Positions 11,341 through 19,307 of a stretch of 64,000 bases of DNA are shown here, one piece after another (the first letter of the stretch is position 1; every line of letters begins with the position of its first letter). A program made the translations under genes and the position numbers. Source of the DNA: Ancylobacter novellus (GTDB lineage: Bacteria; Pseudomonadota; Alphaproteobacteria; Rhizobiales; Methylopilaceae); contig QFPN01000004.1 of the NCBI GenBank assembly GCA_003241695.1, forward strand, positions 434,001 to 498,000, in the 5' to 3' direction. A model generated the notes under the pieces. It was given only the letters and a program-made list of their open reading frames with translations. It did not search any database and was not told where the DNA came from.

Positions 11341-11364
11341 CATATACGTCAACCAACGTATATG
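11341..11364. promoter_or_regulatory. Perfect inverted repeat between sensor-kinase unit and amide transport operon
   Basis: CATATACGT (11341-11349) and its exact reverse complement ACGTATATG (11356-11364) are separated by six bases. The repeat lies in the 268-base gap between the divergent starts at 11164 (-) and 11433 (+). The symmetry and heptamer-like TACGT cores resemble sites bound by NarL/FixJ-type response regulators. It is therefore a good candidate operator for the LuxR-type regulator encoded at 6874-7800. No convincing -35/-10 pair could be assigned around it. Confidence 0.6.
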
Positions 11365-11432
11365 CTGCGACGCAAAATCGGAGTCAGCCTTCCGAAAGAC
11401 GCCCAAAGACGGGCGATGTTCGGAGGGAATCG

Positions 11433-12692
11433 ATGTCGGATCGGGACGACGCGCTTCAATCGCGGCTTCGCCGCCAGTTGCTGATGGGAATGGCCGCGGC
11501 GCCGCTTGCGGGCCTGCTGCCGAAGACGGCTTTCGCCCAGGCGCCCGCGACCTCCGCGGTCAACACCACGGGCCTCGCGGTGACCGACACCGAAGTCACG
11601 GTCGGCATCCTGCATTCCGCCACCGGCACGATGGCGATCTCCGAGACGGGATCGATCCAGGCCGAGAAGCTCGCGATCGAGCAGATCAACGCCATGGGCG
11701 GCGTGCTCGGCCGCAAGATCAAGTTCATCCAGGAAGACGGCGCCTCCGACTGGCCGACCTTCGCCGAGAAGGCGAAGAAGCTGCTGGTGCAGGACAAGGT
11801 CGCGGCCATCATGGGCTGCTGGACCTCCGCGTCCCGCAAGGCGGTGCTGCCGGTGATCGAGCAGTACAACGGCATGCTCTACTACCCGACCTTCTACGAA
11901 GGCCTCGAGCAGTCGAAGAACGTCATCTACACCGGCCAGGAAGCGACCCAGCAGATCCTCGAGTCCCTGAACTGGGTCGTCAAGGAGAAGGGCGCCAAGA
12001 CCTTCTACTTCATCGGCTCGGACTATATCTGGCCGCGCACGTCGAACAAGATCGCGCGCAAGCACATCGAAAACTTCATGAAGGGGACGAAGGTCGTCGG
12101 CGAGGAGTACTTCCCGCTCGGCCACACCCAGTTCAACTCGGTGATCAACAAGCTCAAGCTGACGAAGCCCGACGTGATCTTCACGGACGTGGTCGGCGGC
12201 TCGAACGTCGCGTTCTACAAGCAGCTGAAGGCCGCGGGCATCAACCTCGACAAGCAGATCCTGATGACGATCTCGGTCACCGAGGACGAGATCGACGGCA
12301 TCGGCGGCGAGAACATCGCGGGCGCCTATTCCTGCATGAAGTACTTCCAGTCGCTCGACAATCCGAACAACAAGGAGTTCGTCGAAGCGTTCAAGAAGAT
12401 GTGGGGCGAGAAGACCGTCATCGGCGACGTGACCCAGGCCGCCTATCTCGGCCCGTGGCTCTGGAAAATGACCGTCGAGAAGGCCGGCTCCTTCGACGTC
12501 GACAAGATCGCCGCGGCCTCGCCCGGCATCGAGTTCACCAAGGCGCCGGAAGGCTACGTCAAGATCCACGAGAACCACCACCTCTGGTCGAAGACCCGCG
12601 TCGGCCTCGCCCAGAAGGACGGTCAGTTCAAGGTGGTCTACGAGAGCCCGGACCTCATCGAGCCGAACCCCTTCCCCAAGGGCTACCAGTGA
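11433..12692 (+). CDS. Periplasmic urea/short-chain amide-binding protein (UrtA/FmdD type)
   Basis: This 419-residue solute-binding protein belongs to the branched-chain/urea family. The N-terminus looks like a twin-arginine or Sec signal (LRRQLLMGMAAAPLAG, cleavage near AFAQ). The mature protein has the UrtA/AmiC-like VTVGILHSATGTMAISE start, and GCWTSASRKAVLPV and YIWPRTSN are typical of urea and amide binders. It delivers the substrate to the two permeases and two ATPases encoded downstream. A purine-rich RBS (GGAGGG) precedes the ATG. Formamidase in the same operon makes formamide or acetamide as likely a substrate as urea, as in the Methylophilus fmdDEF system. Confidence 0.88.
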   Translation: MSDRDDALQSRLRRQLLMGMAAAPLAGLLPKTAFAQAPATSAVNTTGLAVTDTEVTVGILHSATGTMAISETGSIQAEKLAIEQINAMGGVLGRKIKFIQEDGASDWPTFAEKAKKLLVQDKVAAIMGCWTSASRKAVLPVIEQYNGMLYYPTFYEGLEQSKNVIYTGQEATQQILESLNWVVKEKGAKTFYFIGSDYIWPRTSNKIARKHIENFMKGTKVVGEEYFPLGHTQFNSVINKLKLTKPDVIFTDVVGGSNVAFYKQLKAAGINLDKQILMTISVTEDEIDGIGGENIAGAYSCMKYFQSLDNPNNKEFVEAFKKMWGEKTVIGDVTQAAYLGPWLWKMTVEKAGSFDVDKIAAASPGIEFTKAPEGYVKIHENHHLWSKTRVGLAQKDGQFKVVYESPDLIEPNPFPKGYQ

Positions 12693-12734
12693 TCCGGGGC
12701 CGCCACTGATCGGCTGAGGCCGACCGACGACACG

Positions 12735-12854
12735 CGTCATCCCGGCCAGAGCGAAGCAAAGGGCCGGGATCGTTCTCGGGACATGTCGCGATCACCAGCG
12801 CCTTGTCCGGGAGACGATCCCGGCTCGACGGCTCCGCCGCCGTCCGGGATGACG
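12735..12854. repeat. Palindromic interspersed repeat between binding-protein and permease genes
   Basis: A 120-base element begins CGTCATCCCGGCC and ends GTCCGGGATGACG, so its termini are inverted repeats, and internal segments (GCCGGGATCG, ACGATCCCGGC) can also pair. It fills most of the 12693-12904 gap. Its ends resemble the GTCATGCCCG repeats at 15795 and 47602. An RNA structure here may let the binding protein be made in excess over the membrane subunits. Confidence 0.7.
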
Positions 12855-12904
12855 GCTAGGCCTTAAGGCCGTCCGAGACGACGGCGTTTTCGCGGGGACC
12901 AGAA

Positions 12905-13831
12905 ATGTTCGGAGATTATTCGCTCGGCGATCTCGGATCGATCTTCGCGATGCAGGGCTTCGCGGGATTGATCCTGTTCTCCGTCTACCTGCTGATGGCG
13001 CTCGGCCTCGCGATCATCTTCGGCCAGATGGGCGTGATCAACATGGCCCACGGCGAGTTCATGATCCTCGGGGCCTACGTCACTTGGCTCACCTCGGTGT
13101 TCTTCGCCGACTACGTGCCGTCCCTGTTCGGAATCTACTTCTTCGTCGCCATGGCGCTCGCCTTCTGCGCCGCGGGAGCGTTGGGAATGCTGGTCGAGTG
13201 GCTGTTGATACGACGGCTCTACAAGCGCCCGCTCGACACGCTGCTCGCGACCTGGGGCCTCAGCCTCATTCTTCAGCAGACTTACCGCTCGGTCTTCGGC
13301 CCGCGCGAGGTCGGCGTCACGCTGCCCGACTGGATGATGGGCTCGCTGCCGGTCACCGACGTGATCGAGGTGCAGATCAACGGGCTGTTCGTGATGGGCC
13401 TGACGACGCTGATCACCGTCGCGGTCTTCCTGATGATCTTCCGCTCGCGCTTCGGCCAGCAGATCCGCGCCGTGGTGCAGAACCGCCAGATGGCGGGCGC
13501 GGTCGGCATCGACACCGAACGGGTCGACCGCCTGACCTTCGGCCTCGGCTGCGGCATCGCGGGCATCGCGGGCTCCGCCTTCACCATGATCGGTTCGACC
13601 GGTCCGACCGCCGGCCAGCTCTACATCGTCGACACCTTCCTGATCGTCGTCTTCGGCGGCGCGGCGAGCCTCTTCGGCACCATCGCCTCCGCCTTCTCGA
13701 TCTCCCAGACGCAGTCGACGCTCGAATTCTTCCTCTCCGGCTCGATGGCCAAGGTCATCACCCTGCTCACCGTCGTCGGCATCCTGATGCTGCGGCCGCA
13801 GGGACTGTTCACCCTCAAGGTCAGGCGCTGA
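12905..13831 (+). CDS. ABC transporter permease, UrtB/LivH type
   Basis: This is a 308-residue inner-membrane protein with about eight hydrophobic helices and the LivH/UrtB landmarks ALGLAIIFGQMGVINMAHGE near the N-terminus and GFGCGIAGIAGS-like sequence (LGCGIAGIAGSAFTMIG) in the cytoplasmic loop region. It ends with the standard RPQGLF motif. It pairs with the LivM/UrtC-type permease 12 bases downstream to form the channel for urea or short amides. It is separated from the binding-protein gene by the palindromic repeat. Confidence 0.9.
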   Translation: MFGDYSLGDLGSIFAMQGFAGLILFSVYLLMALGLAIIFGQMGVINMAHGEFMILGAYVTWLTSVFFADYVPSLFGIYFFVAMALAFCAAGALGMLVEWLLIRRLYKRPLDTLLATWGLSLILQQTYRSVFGPREVGVTLPDWMMGSLPVTDVIEVQINGLFVMGLTTLITVAVFLMIFRSRFGQQIRAVVQNRQMAGAVGIDTERVDRLTFGLGCGIAGIAGSAFTMIGSTGPTAGQLYIVDTFLIVVFGGAASLFGTIASAFSISQTQSTLEFFLSGSMAKVITLLTVVGILMLRPQGLFTLKVRR

Positions 13832-13843
13832 GGAGCCACGAAC

Positions 13844-14992
13844 ATGAAGCGCGCTCCCTCGTTCATGGACCGCAAGGACCTGCTCGCTCTCGCGATCGTC
13901 GCGGCCCTTCTTCTCGTGGTCTTCCCCGTCCTGCTCGACGGCTTCCGCCTCAACCTCGTCGGCAAGTACCTGACCTACGCCTTCGTGGCGGTCGGGCTGG
14001 TGATGTGCTGGGGCTACGGCGGCATTCTCTCGCTCGGCCAGGGCCTGTTCTTCGGCCTCGGCGGCTACGGCATGGCGATGTACCTCAAGCTCGAGGCGTC
14101 GTCGGTCGAGAACACCAAGATCCAGTCGACGCCCGGCATCCCGGACTTCATGGACTGGAACCAGCTCACGTCGCTGCCCTGGTTCTGGGAGCCGTTCCAC
14201 TACTTCATCCCGACGCTGATCCTGATCATCCTCGTGCCGGTCGCCTTCGCGCTGCTGATCGGCTCGGCGATGTTCAAGCGGCGCGTGTCGGGCGTCTATT
14301 TCGCGATCATCACCCAGGCGCTCGCGGCGATCGCCACCATCCTGATCATCGGACAGCAGGGCTACACCGGCGGCGTCAACGGCATCACCGACCTTCGCAC
14401 GCTGATGGGCTGGGACATCCGCACCGACAGCGCCAAGTTCATCCTCTACTTCGTCAACGCGCTCCTGCTGCTCGGCGTCGTCTGCTGCGCGATGTTCGTG
14501 CGGGATTCGAAGCTCGGCCGCATCCTGGTCGCGATGCGCGAGAAAGAGGACCGGGTCCGCTTCTCCGGCTACTCGGTCGCGAACTTCCAGATCTTCGTGT
14601 TCTGCCTCGGCGCGGCCTTCGCGGCGATCGGCGGCGCGATGTTCACGCTGCAGGTCGGCTTCATGTCGCCGTCCCTCGTCGGCATCGTGCCCTCGATCGA
14701 GATGGTGATCTTCTGCGCGGTCGGCGGCCGGCTTTCGATCTTCGGCGCGATCTACGGCACGCTGCTGGTCAACTACGCCAAGACCAGCCTGTCGGAGAGC
14801 TTCCCGGAGCTCTGGCTGCTCGGTCTCGGCGGCCTGTTCATCGCGGTGGTGCTGTTCTTCCCGAACGGTCTTGCGGGCATCTGGCGCGACTACGTCCAGC
14901 CGCCGATCGACCGGCTGTTCAAGCTGCGGTCGAAGGATCCGACCGATCCCGGACACGACGTCGCCAAGGCCGCGGCCGCAGCGGCCGAGTGA
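13844..14992 (+). CDS. ABC transporter permease, UrtC/LivM type
   Basis: This is a 382-residue polytopic membrane protein. The GYGGILSLGQGLFFGLGGY segment and the later VAMREKEDRVRFSGY loop (the coupling-helix region) are characteristic of UrtC. The length fits UrtC better than the shorter LivM. A GGAG ribosome site precedes the ATG 12 bases after the UrtB-type gene, and the ATPase gene follows 10 bases later, showing tight operon packing. Confidence 0.9.
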   Translation: MKRAPSFMDRKDLLALAIVAALLLVVFPVLLDGFRLNLVGKYLTYAFVAVGLVMCWGYGGILSLGQGLFFGLGGYGMAMYLKLEASSVENTKIQSTPGIPDFMDWNQLTSLPWFWEPFHYFIPTLILIILVPVAFALLIGSAMFKRRVSGVYFAIITQALAAIATILIIGQQGYTGGVNGITDLRTLMGWDIRTDSAKFILYFVNALLLLGVVCCAMFVRDSKLGRILVAMREKEDRVRFSGYSVANFQIFVFCLGAAFAAIGGAMFTLQVGFMSPSLVGIVPSIEMVIFCAVGGRLSIFGAIYGTLLVNYAKTSLSESFPELWLLGLGGLFIAVVLFFPNGLAGIWRDYVQPPIDRLFKLRSKDPTDPGHDVAKAAAAAAE

Positions 14993-15002
14993 GGAGAGAG
15001 CG

Positions 15003-15761
15003 ATGACCCCGATCGGCACCCCGGCCAACGAATACCTGCTCTCGGTCGAAGGCCTGACCGTCTCGTTCGACGGCTTCAAGGCGGTCAACGACCTTTCCTT
15101 CTATGTCGACAAGAACGAGATCCGCGTGATCATCGGCCCGAACGGAGCCGGCAAGACCACGGTGCTCGACCTCATCTGCGGCAAGACCCGATCGACCGCC
15201 GGCTCCATCCGCTTCCGCGAGAAGGAGCTCACAAAGATGAGCGAGAGCCAGATCGTGCTCGCGGGCGTGGGGCGCAAGTTCCAGACGCCTTCGATCTATG
15301 ACGACCTGACGATCTTCGAGAACCTCGAGATTTCCTACCCGAAGGGCCGCTCGGTCTGGGGCGCGCTCACCTTCAAGCGCGACCAGGCGGTGCGCGACCG
15401 GGTCGAGGAGGTCGCCGAGCTGATCTTCCTCAAGGACCGGCTGCACGACAACGCCGCCTTCCTCAGCCACGGCCAGAAGCAGTGGCTCGAGATCGGCATG
15501 CTGCTGATCCAGGACCCGGAGCTCCTGATGCTCGACGAGCCGGTCGCCGGCATGAGCGTTTCCGAGCGCATCAAGACCGCGGAACTGCTCAACACGATCA
15601 TCAAGAACCGCTCGGTGCTCGTCATCGAACACGACATGAAGTTCGTCGAGGACATCGCCCACAAGGTCACGGTTCTCCATCAGGGCAAGATCCTGTCGGA
15701 GGGTTCGATGGAGAAGGTGAAGTCCGACCCGAAGGTCGTCGAAGTCTATCTCGGGCATTGA
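15003..15761 (+). CDS. ABC transporter ATP-binding protein, UrtD type
   Basis: This is a 252-residue ATPase with Walker A GPNGAGKTT and Walker B LLMLDEPVAGMS. The unusual signature sequence LSHGQKQWLEIGMLL marks UrtD-type subunits rather than LivG. It energises import together with the second ATPase encoded at 15923. The ATG at 15003 follows a GAGGAGAG ribosome site; longer in-frame starts fall inside the permease gene. A 161-base gap with a palindromic repeat separates it from the next gene. Confidence 0.9.
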   Translation: MTPIGTPANEYLLSVEGLTVSFDGFKAVNDLSFYVDKNEIRVIIGPNGAGKTTVLDLICGKTRSTAGSIRFREKELTKMSESQIVLAGVGRKFQTPSIYDDLTIFENLEISYPKGRSVWGALTFKRDQAVRDRVEEVAELIFLKDRLHDNAAFLSHGQKQWLEIGMLLIQDPELLMLDEPVAGMSVSERIKTAELLNTIIKNRSVLVIEHDMKFVEDIAHKVTVLHQGKILSEGSMEKVKSDPKVVEVYLGH

Positions 15762-15794
15762 GGGAGAAACGCGATGGTCGCTGTCTCCTCCTCC

Positions 15795-15887
15795 CGTCAT
15801 GCCCGGCGAAGCCGGGCATCCACGACTTTCCTCGCCGCCGTGCTCCACGCCCAAGTCGTGGATACCCGCGAAGACGCGGGCATGACG
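15795..15887. repeat. Palindromic interspersed repeat between the two ATPase genes
   Basis: A 93-base element runs from CGTCATGCCCGGC to CGGGCATGACG. Inside it, ATCCACGACTT and AAGTCGTGGAT form a second inverted repeat, giving a nested-hairpin structure. The same architecture and the same inner arms occur at 47602-47697. It probably belongs to a dispersed family in this genome, judged from the copies in this window. Confidence 0.78.
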
Positions 15888-15922
15888 GCCTGTGTTTCTT
15901 CGCCAGTCTTCGGAGACGCCTG

Positions 15923-16612
15923 ATGCTGGACGTCGAGAACCTGCACGTCGCCTATGGCCAGAGCGAAGTCCTGCACGGGATGAGCTTCGGGGTCGCGACC
16001 AACGAGATCGTGGCCATCATGGGCCGCAACGGCATGGGCAAGACCACGCTCATGAAGTCGATGATGGGCATCCTGCCCTCGACCGCGGGCGCCATCCGCC
16101 TCGGCGGCGAGGACATCGGCGCCTTGAAGAGCCACCAACGCGTCAGACGAGGCGTCGCCTACGTGCCGCAGGGGCGCATGGTGTTCTCCACCATGACGGT
16201 GAAGGAGAACATCGAGACGGGACTGACCGCGTCCGGCGACCGCAAGGTTCCCGAGGACATCTACGAGCTGTTCCCCGTGCTGCTCGAGATGAAGGGCCGG
16301 CGCGCCGGCAACCTCTCGGGCGGCCAGCAGCAGCAGCTCGCGATCGCCCGCGCGCTCGCGACCAAGCCGAAGGTGCTGCTGCTCGACGAGCCCACCGAAG
16401 GCATCCAGCCGTCGATCATCCGCGAGATGGCGCGGACGCTGCGCCGCATCCGCGACGAGCGCGGCCTCTCGATCATCGTGTCCGAACAGGTGCTCAGCTT
16501 CGCGCTCGACGTCGCCGACCGGATTCTCGTCGTCGAGAACGGGGAAATCGTCCACGACGAGCCGCGCGCGGCCGTCGACGAAGCAAAGGTCTCCAAGTAC
16601 CTGTCCGTCTGA
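15923..16612 (+). CDS. ABC transporter ATP-binding protein, UrtE type
   Basis: This is a 229-residue ATPase with Walker A GRNGMGKTT, Q-loop VPQGRMVFSTMTVKEN, signature LSGGQQQQLAIARAL and Walker B VLLLDEPTEGIQPS, all typical of UrtE/LivF subunits. It is the second nucleotide-binding subunit of the urea/amide transporter. The ATG at 15923 is the natural family start; the frame is open further upstream only because the GC-rich repeat lacks stops. The alpha/beta hydrolase gene starts 10 bases downstream. Confidence 0.9.
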   Translation: MLDVENLHVAYGQSEVLHGMSFGVATNEIVAIMGRNGMGKTTLMKSMMGILPSTAGAIRLGGEDIGALKSHQRVRRGVAYVPQGRMVFSTMTVKENIETGLTASGDRKVPEDIYELFPVLLEMKGRRAGNLSGGQQQQLAIARALATKPKVLLLDEPTEGIQPSIIREMARTLRRIRDERGLSIIVSEQVLSFALDVADRILVVENGEIVHDEPRAAVDEAKVSKYLSV

Positions 16613-16622
16613 GAAGGGTCAC

Positions 16623-17639
16623 ATGTCCGATTACGAGATGTTCGAACTTGGAGACTTCGTGCTCCAGTGCGGCAAGACGCTCCGTTCGGCGAAACTCGCC
16701 TTCAAGACTTTCGGCGCCCTGAACGCCGCCAAAGACAACGCCATCGTTTACCCGACATGGTATTCGGGCCAGCACACCGAAAACGAATGGCTTATCGGGC
16801 CGGGCATGGCGCTCGATCCCGAGAAATACTTCATCATCATCCCGAACATGTTCGGAAACGGGCTGTCTTCGTCCCCGAGCAACACGCCGGCGCCGTGGAA
16901 CGGGCCGCGTTTTCCGAACGTGACGGCCTACGACAACGTCAAGGCCCAACACCGGCTCGTCACTGAGCATTTCGGCATCGAAAAGCTCGTTCTGGTCACC
17001 GGCTGGTCGATGGGCGCGCTGCAGACCTACCACTGGGGCGCCCTCTATCCGGACATGGTCCCGCGGATCCTGCCGTTTCAGGGCTCGGCCAAGTGTTCGC
17101 GGCACAATTTCGTCTTCCTCGAAGGAGCCAAGGCGGCGCTGCAGGCGGACGCCGCGTTCAAGGACGGCTGGTACGACGCGCCGCCCTACAAGGGGCTCCG
17201 CGCCTTCGGGCGGGTCTACGCCGGCTGGGGCCTTTCCCAGACCTTCTACCGGCTGCAGGCCGACGTCACACACATGGGCTACGCTTCGCTTGAGGATTTT
17301 CTCATCGGGTTCTGGGAGGGACTGTTCTACGAGCGCGACGCCAACAACCTTCTGACCATGCTCTGGACTTGGCAGAATGGCGACATCAGCGCGAACGAAA
17401 CCTTCAAAGGCGACTTCAAAGCCGCCCTCGGCGCGATCAAGGCCAAGGCCATCCTGATGCCGGCCTCGACCGACCTCTATTTCCCGCCCGAGGACAACGC
17501 GATCGAGGCGGAGGCAATGCCGAACGCCGAGTTGCGCGTCATCGACACCTGGTGGGGACACTTCGCCGGCGGACCGGGCACGAGTCCCGACGACATCAAG
17601 GTCCTCGACGAGGCGCTGAAAGAACTTCTCGCGAGCTGA
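16623..17639 (+). CDS. Alpha/beta-fold hydrolase of the MetX-like family in the amide operon
   Basis: This is a 338-residue protein related to homoserine O-acetyltransferase-like alpha/beta hydrolases. The nucleophile elbow GWSMGA gives Ser129, with Asp284 (STDLYFPPED) and His313 (WWGHFAGG) completing a plausible triad. True MetX enzymes belong to methionine synthesis. Here the gene sits between an amide transporter and formamidase, so hydrolysis of an ester, amide or N-acyl compound that feeds formamidase is more likely (inference). It has its own AG-rich ribosome site 10 bases after the ATPase gene, and formamidase follows 26 bases downstream. Confidence 0.75.
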   Translation: MSDYEMFELGDFVLQCGKTLRSAKLAFKTFGALNAAKDNAIVYPTWYSGQHTENEWLIGPGMALDPEKYFIIIPNMFGNGLSSSPSNTPAPWNGPRFPNVTAYDNVKAQHRLVTEHFGIEKLVLVTGWSMGALQTYHWGALYPDMVPRILPFQGSAKCSRHNFVFLEGAKAALQADAAFKDGWYDAPPYKGLRAFGRVYAGWGLSQTFYRLQADVTHMGYASLEDFLIGFWEGLFYERDANNLLTMLWTWQNGDISANETFKGDFKAALGAIKAKAILMPASTDLYFPPEDNAIEAEAMPNAELRVIDTWWGHFAGGPGTSPDDIKVLDEALKELLAS

Positions 17640-17665
17640 AGCGAAAAGCAAAACGGAGGGCTCAA

Positions 17666-18895
17666 ATGACCGAAACGCTGATCAAGGTCGACCTGTCGCA
17701 GTCGGCCTACGACAACGACATGGTGCACAACCGCTGGCACCCCGACATCCCGATCGTGGCGTGGACGAAGCCCGGCGACGACTTCATCATCGAGACCTAC
17801 GACTGGACCGGCGGCTTCATCAAGAACGACGACGACGCTGCGGACGTCCGCGACATCGACCTCACCATCGTGCACTTCCTGTCCGGCCCGATCGGCGTCG
17901 AAGGTGCGGAGCCCGGCGACCTGCTGGTGGTCGACATCCTCGACATCGGCGCAAAGGCCGAAAGCAACTGGGGCTTCAACGGCTTCTTCTCGAAGAACAA
18001 CGGCGGCGGCTTTCTCACCGAGCACTTTCCTTCGGCCCAGAAGTCGATCTGGGACTTCGAGGGCATGTTCACCAAGTCGCGCCATATCCCCGGCGTGCGC
18101 TTTCCAGGCCTGATCCATCCCGGCCTGATCGGCTGCCTGCCGGACCCGAAGCTGCTCAAGACCTGGAACGACCGCGAGATCCCCTTCGTCGAAGCGAACA
18201 AGGACCGCGTGCCGCCGGTCGGCACCGTGCCGTTCGCCCCGACCGCCCATATGGGCCGGCTGAAGGGCGAGGGCCGCGACAAGGCGGCGGCCGAGGCCGC
18301 CCGCACGGTTCCGCCGCGCGAGCATGGCGGCAACTGCGACATCAAGGATCTGTCGCGCGGCTCGAAGATCTACTTCCCCGTCTATGTCGACGGCGGCGGC
18401 CTCTCGATGGGCGACCTGCACTTCAGCCAGGGCGACGGCGAGATCACCTTCTGCGGCGCGATCGAGATGGCCGGATGGCTGCATCTCAAGGTCGACGTCA
18501 TCAAGGACGGCATGTCGAAATACGGGATCAAGAACCCGATCTTCAAGCCGTCGGTGATCACCCCGAAATATGACGACTACCTGATCTTCGAGGGCATCTC
18601 GGTCGACGAGGCCGGCGAGCAGCACTACCTCGACGTCGGCGTCGCCTACCGGCAGGCCTGCCTCAACGCGATCGAGTATCTGAAGAAGTTCGGCTATTCT
18701 GGCGCGCAGGCCTATTCGATCCTCGGCACCGCGCCTGTGCAGGGTCACATCTCGGGCGTGGTCGACATCCCGAACGCTTGCGCGACGCTTTGGATTCCGA
18801 CCAAGATCTTCGACTTCGACATCAATCCGAGCGCCAAGGGGCCGGTGAAGTTCCTCGACGGCTCGATCGACATGCCGATCGCGCCGGATCTCTGA
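17666..18895 (+). CDS. fmdA: Formamidase (acetamidase/formamidase family)
   Basis: This 409-residue cytosolic enzyme hydrolyses formamide to formate and ammonia. Family landmarks include HNRWHPDIP near the N-terminus, the GFIKNDDDAADVRDIDL stretch, FPGLIHPGLIGCLPD, PPREHGGNCDIKDL and the conserved GGGLSMGDLHFSQGDGE region with the putative catalytic Glu and Lys environment. A GGAGGG ribosome site precedes the ATG at 17666. Location downstream of a matching transporter supports a role in nitrogen supply, with formate as a C1 by-product usable by a methylotroph. Confidence 0.93.
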   Translation: MTETLIKVDLSQSAYDNDMVHNRWHPDIPIVAWTKPGDDFIIETYDWTGGFIKNDDDAADVRDIDLTIVHFLSGPIGVEGAEPGDLLVVDILDIGAKAESNWGFNGFFSKNNGGGFLTEHFPSAQKSIWDFEGMFTKSRHIPGVRFPGLIHPGLIGCLPDPKLLKTWNDREIPFVEANKDRVPPVGTVPFAPTAHMGRLKGEGRDKAAAEAARTVPPREHGGNCDIKDLSRGSKIYFPVYVDGGGLSMGDLHFSQGDGEITFCGAIEMAGWLHLKVDVIKDGMSKYGIKNPIFKPSVITPKYDDYLIFEGISVDEAGEQHYLDVGVAYRQACLNAIEYLKKFGYSGAQAYSILGTAPVQGHISGVVDIPNACATLWIPTKIFDFDINPSAKGPVKFLDGSIDMPIAPDL

Positions 18896-18916
18896 TCCGA
18901 CGCCCGCAAGCGACGT

Positions 18917-18940
18917 CCCGGACGGCTTTCGCCGTCCGGG
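18917..18940. other. Strong hairpin between formamidase and fmdB
   Basis: CCCGGACGGC and GCCGTCCGGG form a perfect 10-base stem with the four-base loop TTTC. There is no T-tract after it, so it is unlikely to be an efficient intrinsic terminator. It may protect the formamidase mRNA end or dampen expression of fmdB. Confidence 0.6.
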
Positions 18941-18962
18941 ATCGGTTCGACCGGAGACAGCA

Positions 18963-19289
18963 ATGCCCGTCTACGACTACGCCTGCGCGGATTGCGGCCC
19001 CTTCACGGCGCTGCGCCCGATGTCGGCCTTCGACGCGCCGCTCGCCTGCCCGGACTGCGGGGTCGACGCCCCGCGCGCGATGCTGACGGCGCCGGCGCTC
19101 TTCGGCATGGATCCCGGCCGCCGGCTCGCGGCGGCGACCAACGAGCGGTCGTCCAACGAGCCGAAGAGCTCCCGCAACCACGCGCCGGGCTGCGGCTGCT
19201 GCTCCGGCCGCAAGCTCAAGGTTCCGGGCGCGGCAGCCGACGCGCCCAAGTCCTTCCCCAAGGCGCGGCCCTGGATGATCAGCCACTGA
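18963..19289 (+). CDS. fmdB: FmdB-type zinc-ribbon regulatory protein
   Basis: This is a 108-residue protein. It starts with the FmdB zinc ribbon: MPVYDYACADCG and LACPDCG give a CxxC-CxxC pair, with a further Cys cluster GCGCCSG around residue 80. FmdB was first described as a putative regulator of formamidase in Methylophilus; its biochemical role is still unclear. It lies last in the amide operon, 67 bases after formamidase and behind a hairpin, and converges on the RND operon. Confidence 0.85.
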   Translation: MPVYDYACADCGPFTALRPMSAFDAPLACPDCGVDAPRAMLTAPALFGMDPGRRLAAATNERSSNEPKSSRNHAPGCGCCSGRKLKVPGAAADAPKSFPKARPWMISH

Positions 19290-19307
19290 GCCTCAGGGCG
19301 CGCTACG

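Noticed and set aside
11165..11356. 64-residue N-terminal extension of the NCS1/kinase protein
   Set aside because: Arg/Ala-rich, unlike NCS1 N-termini, and would place the divergent promoter and the inverted repeat inside coding sequence.
12863..15088. 741-codon open frame on the minus strand across the two permease genes
   Set aside because: It is antisense to two convincing membrane-protein genes; its product is a low-complexity charged sequence rich in Asp, Arg, His and Glu, typical of GC-rich antisense frames.
11433..16612. Branched-chain amino acid (Liv) transporter
   Set aside because: Subunit order is the same, but the LSHGQKQWLEIG ATPase signature, permease length and the following formamidase favour a urea/amide transporter.
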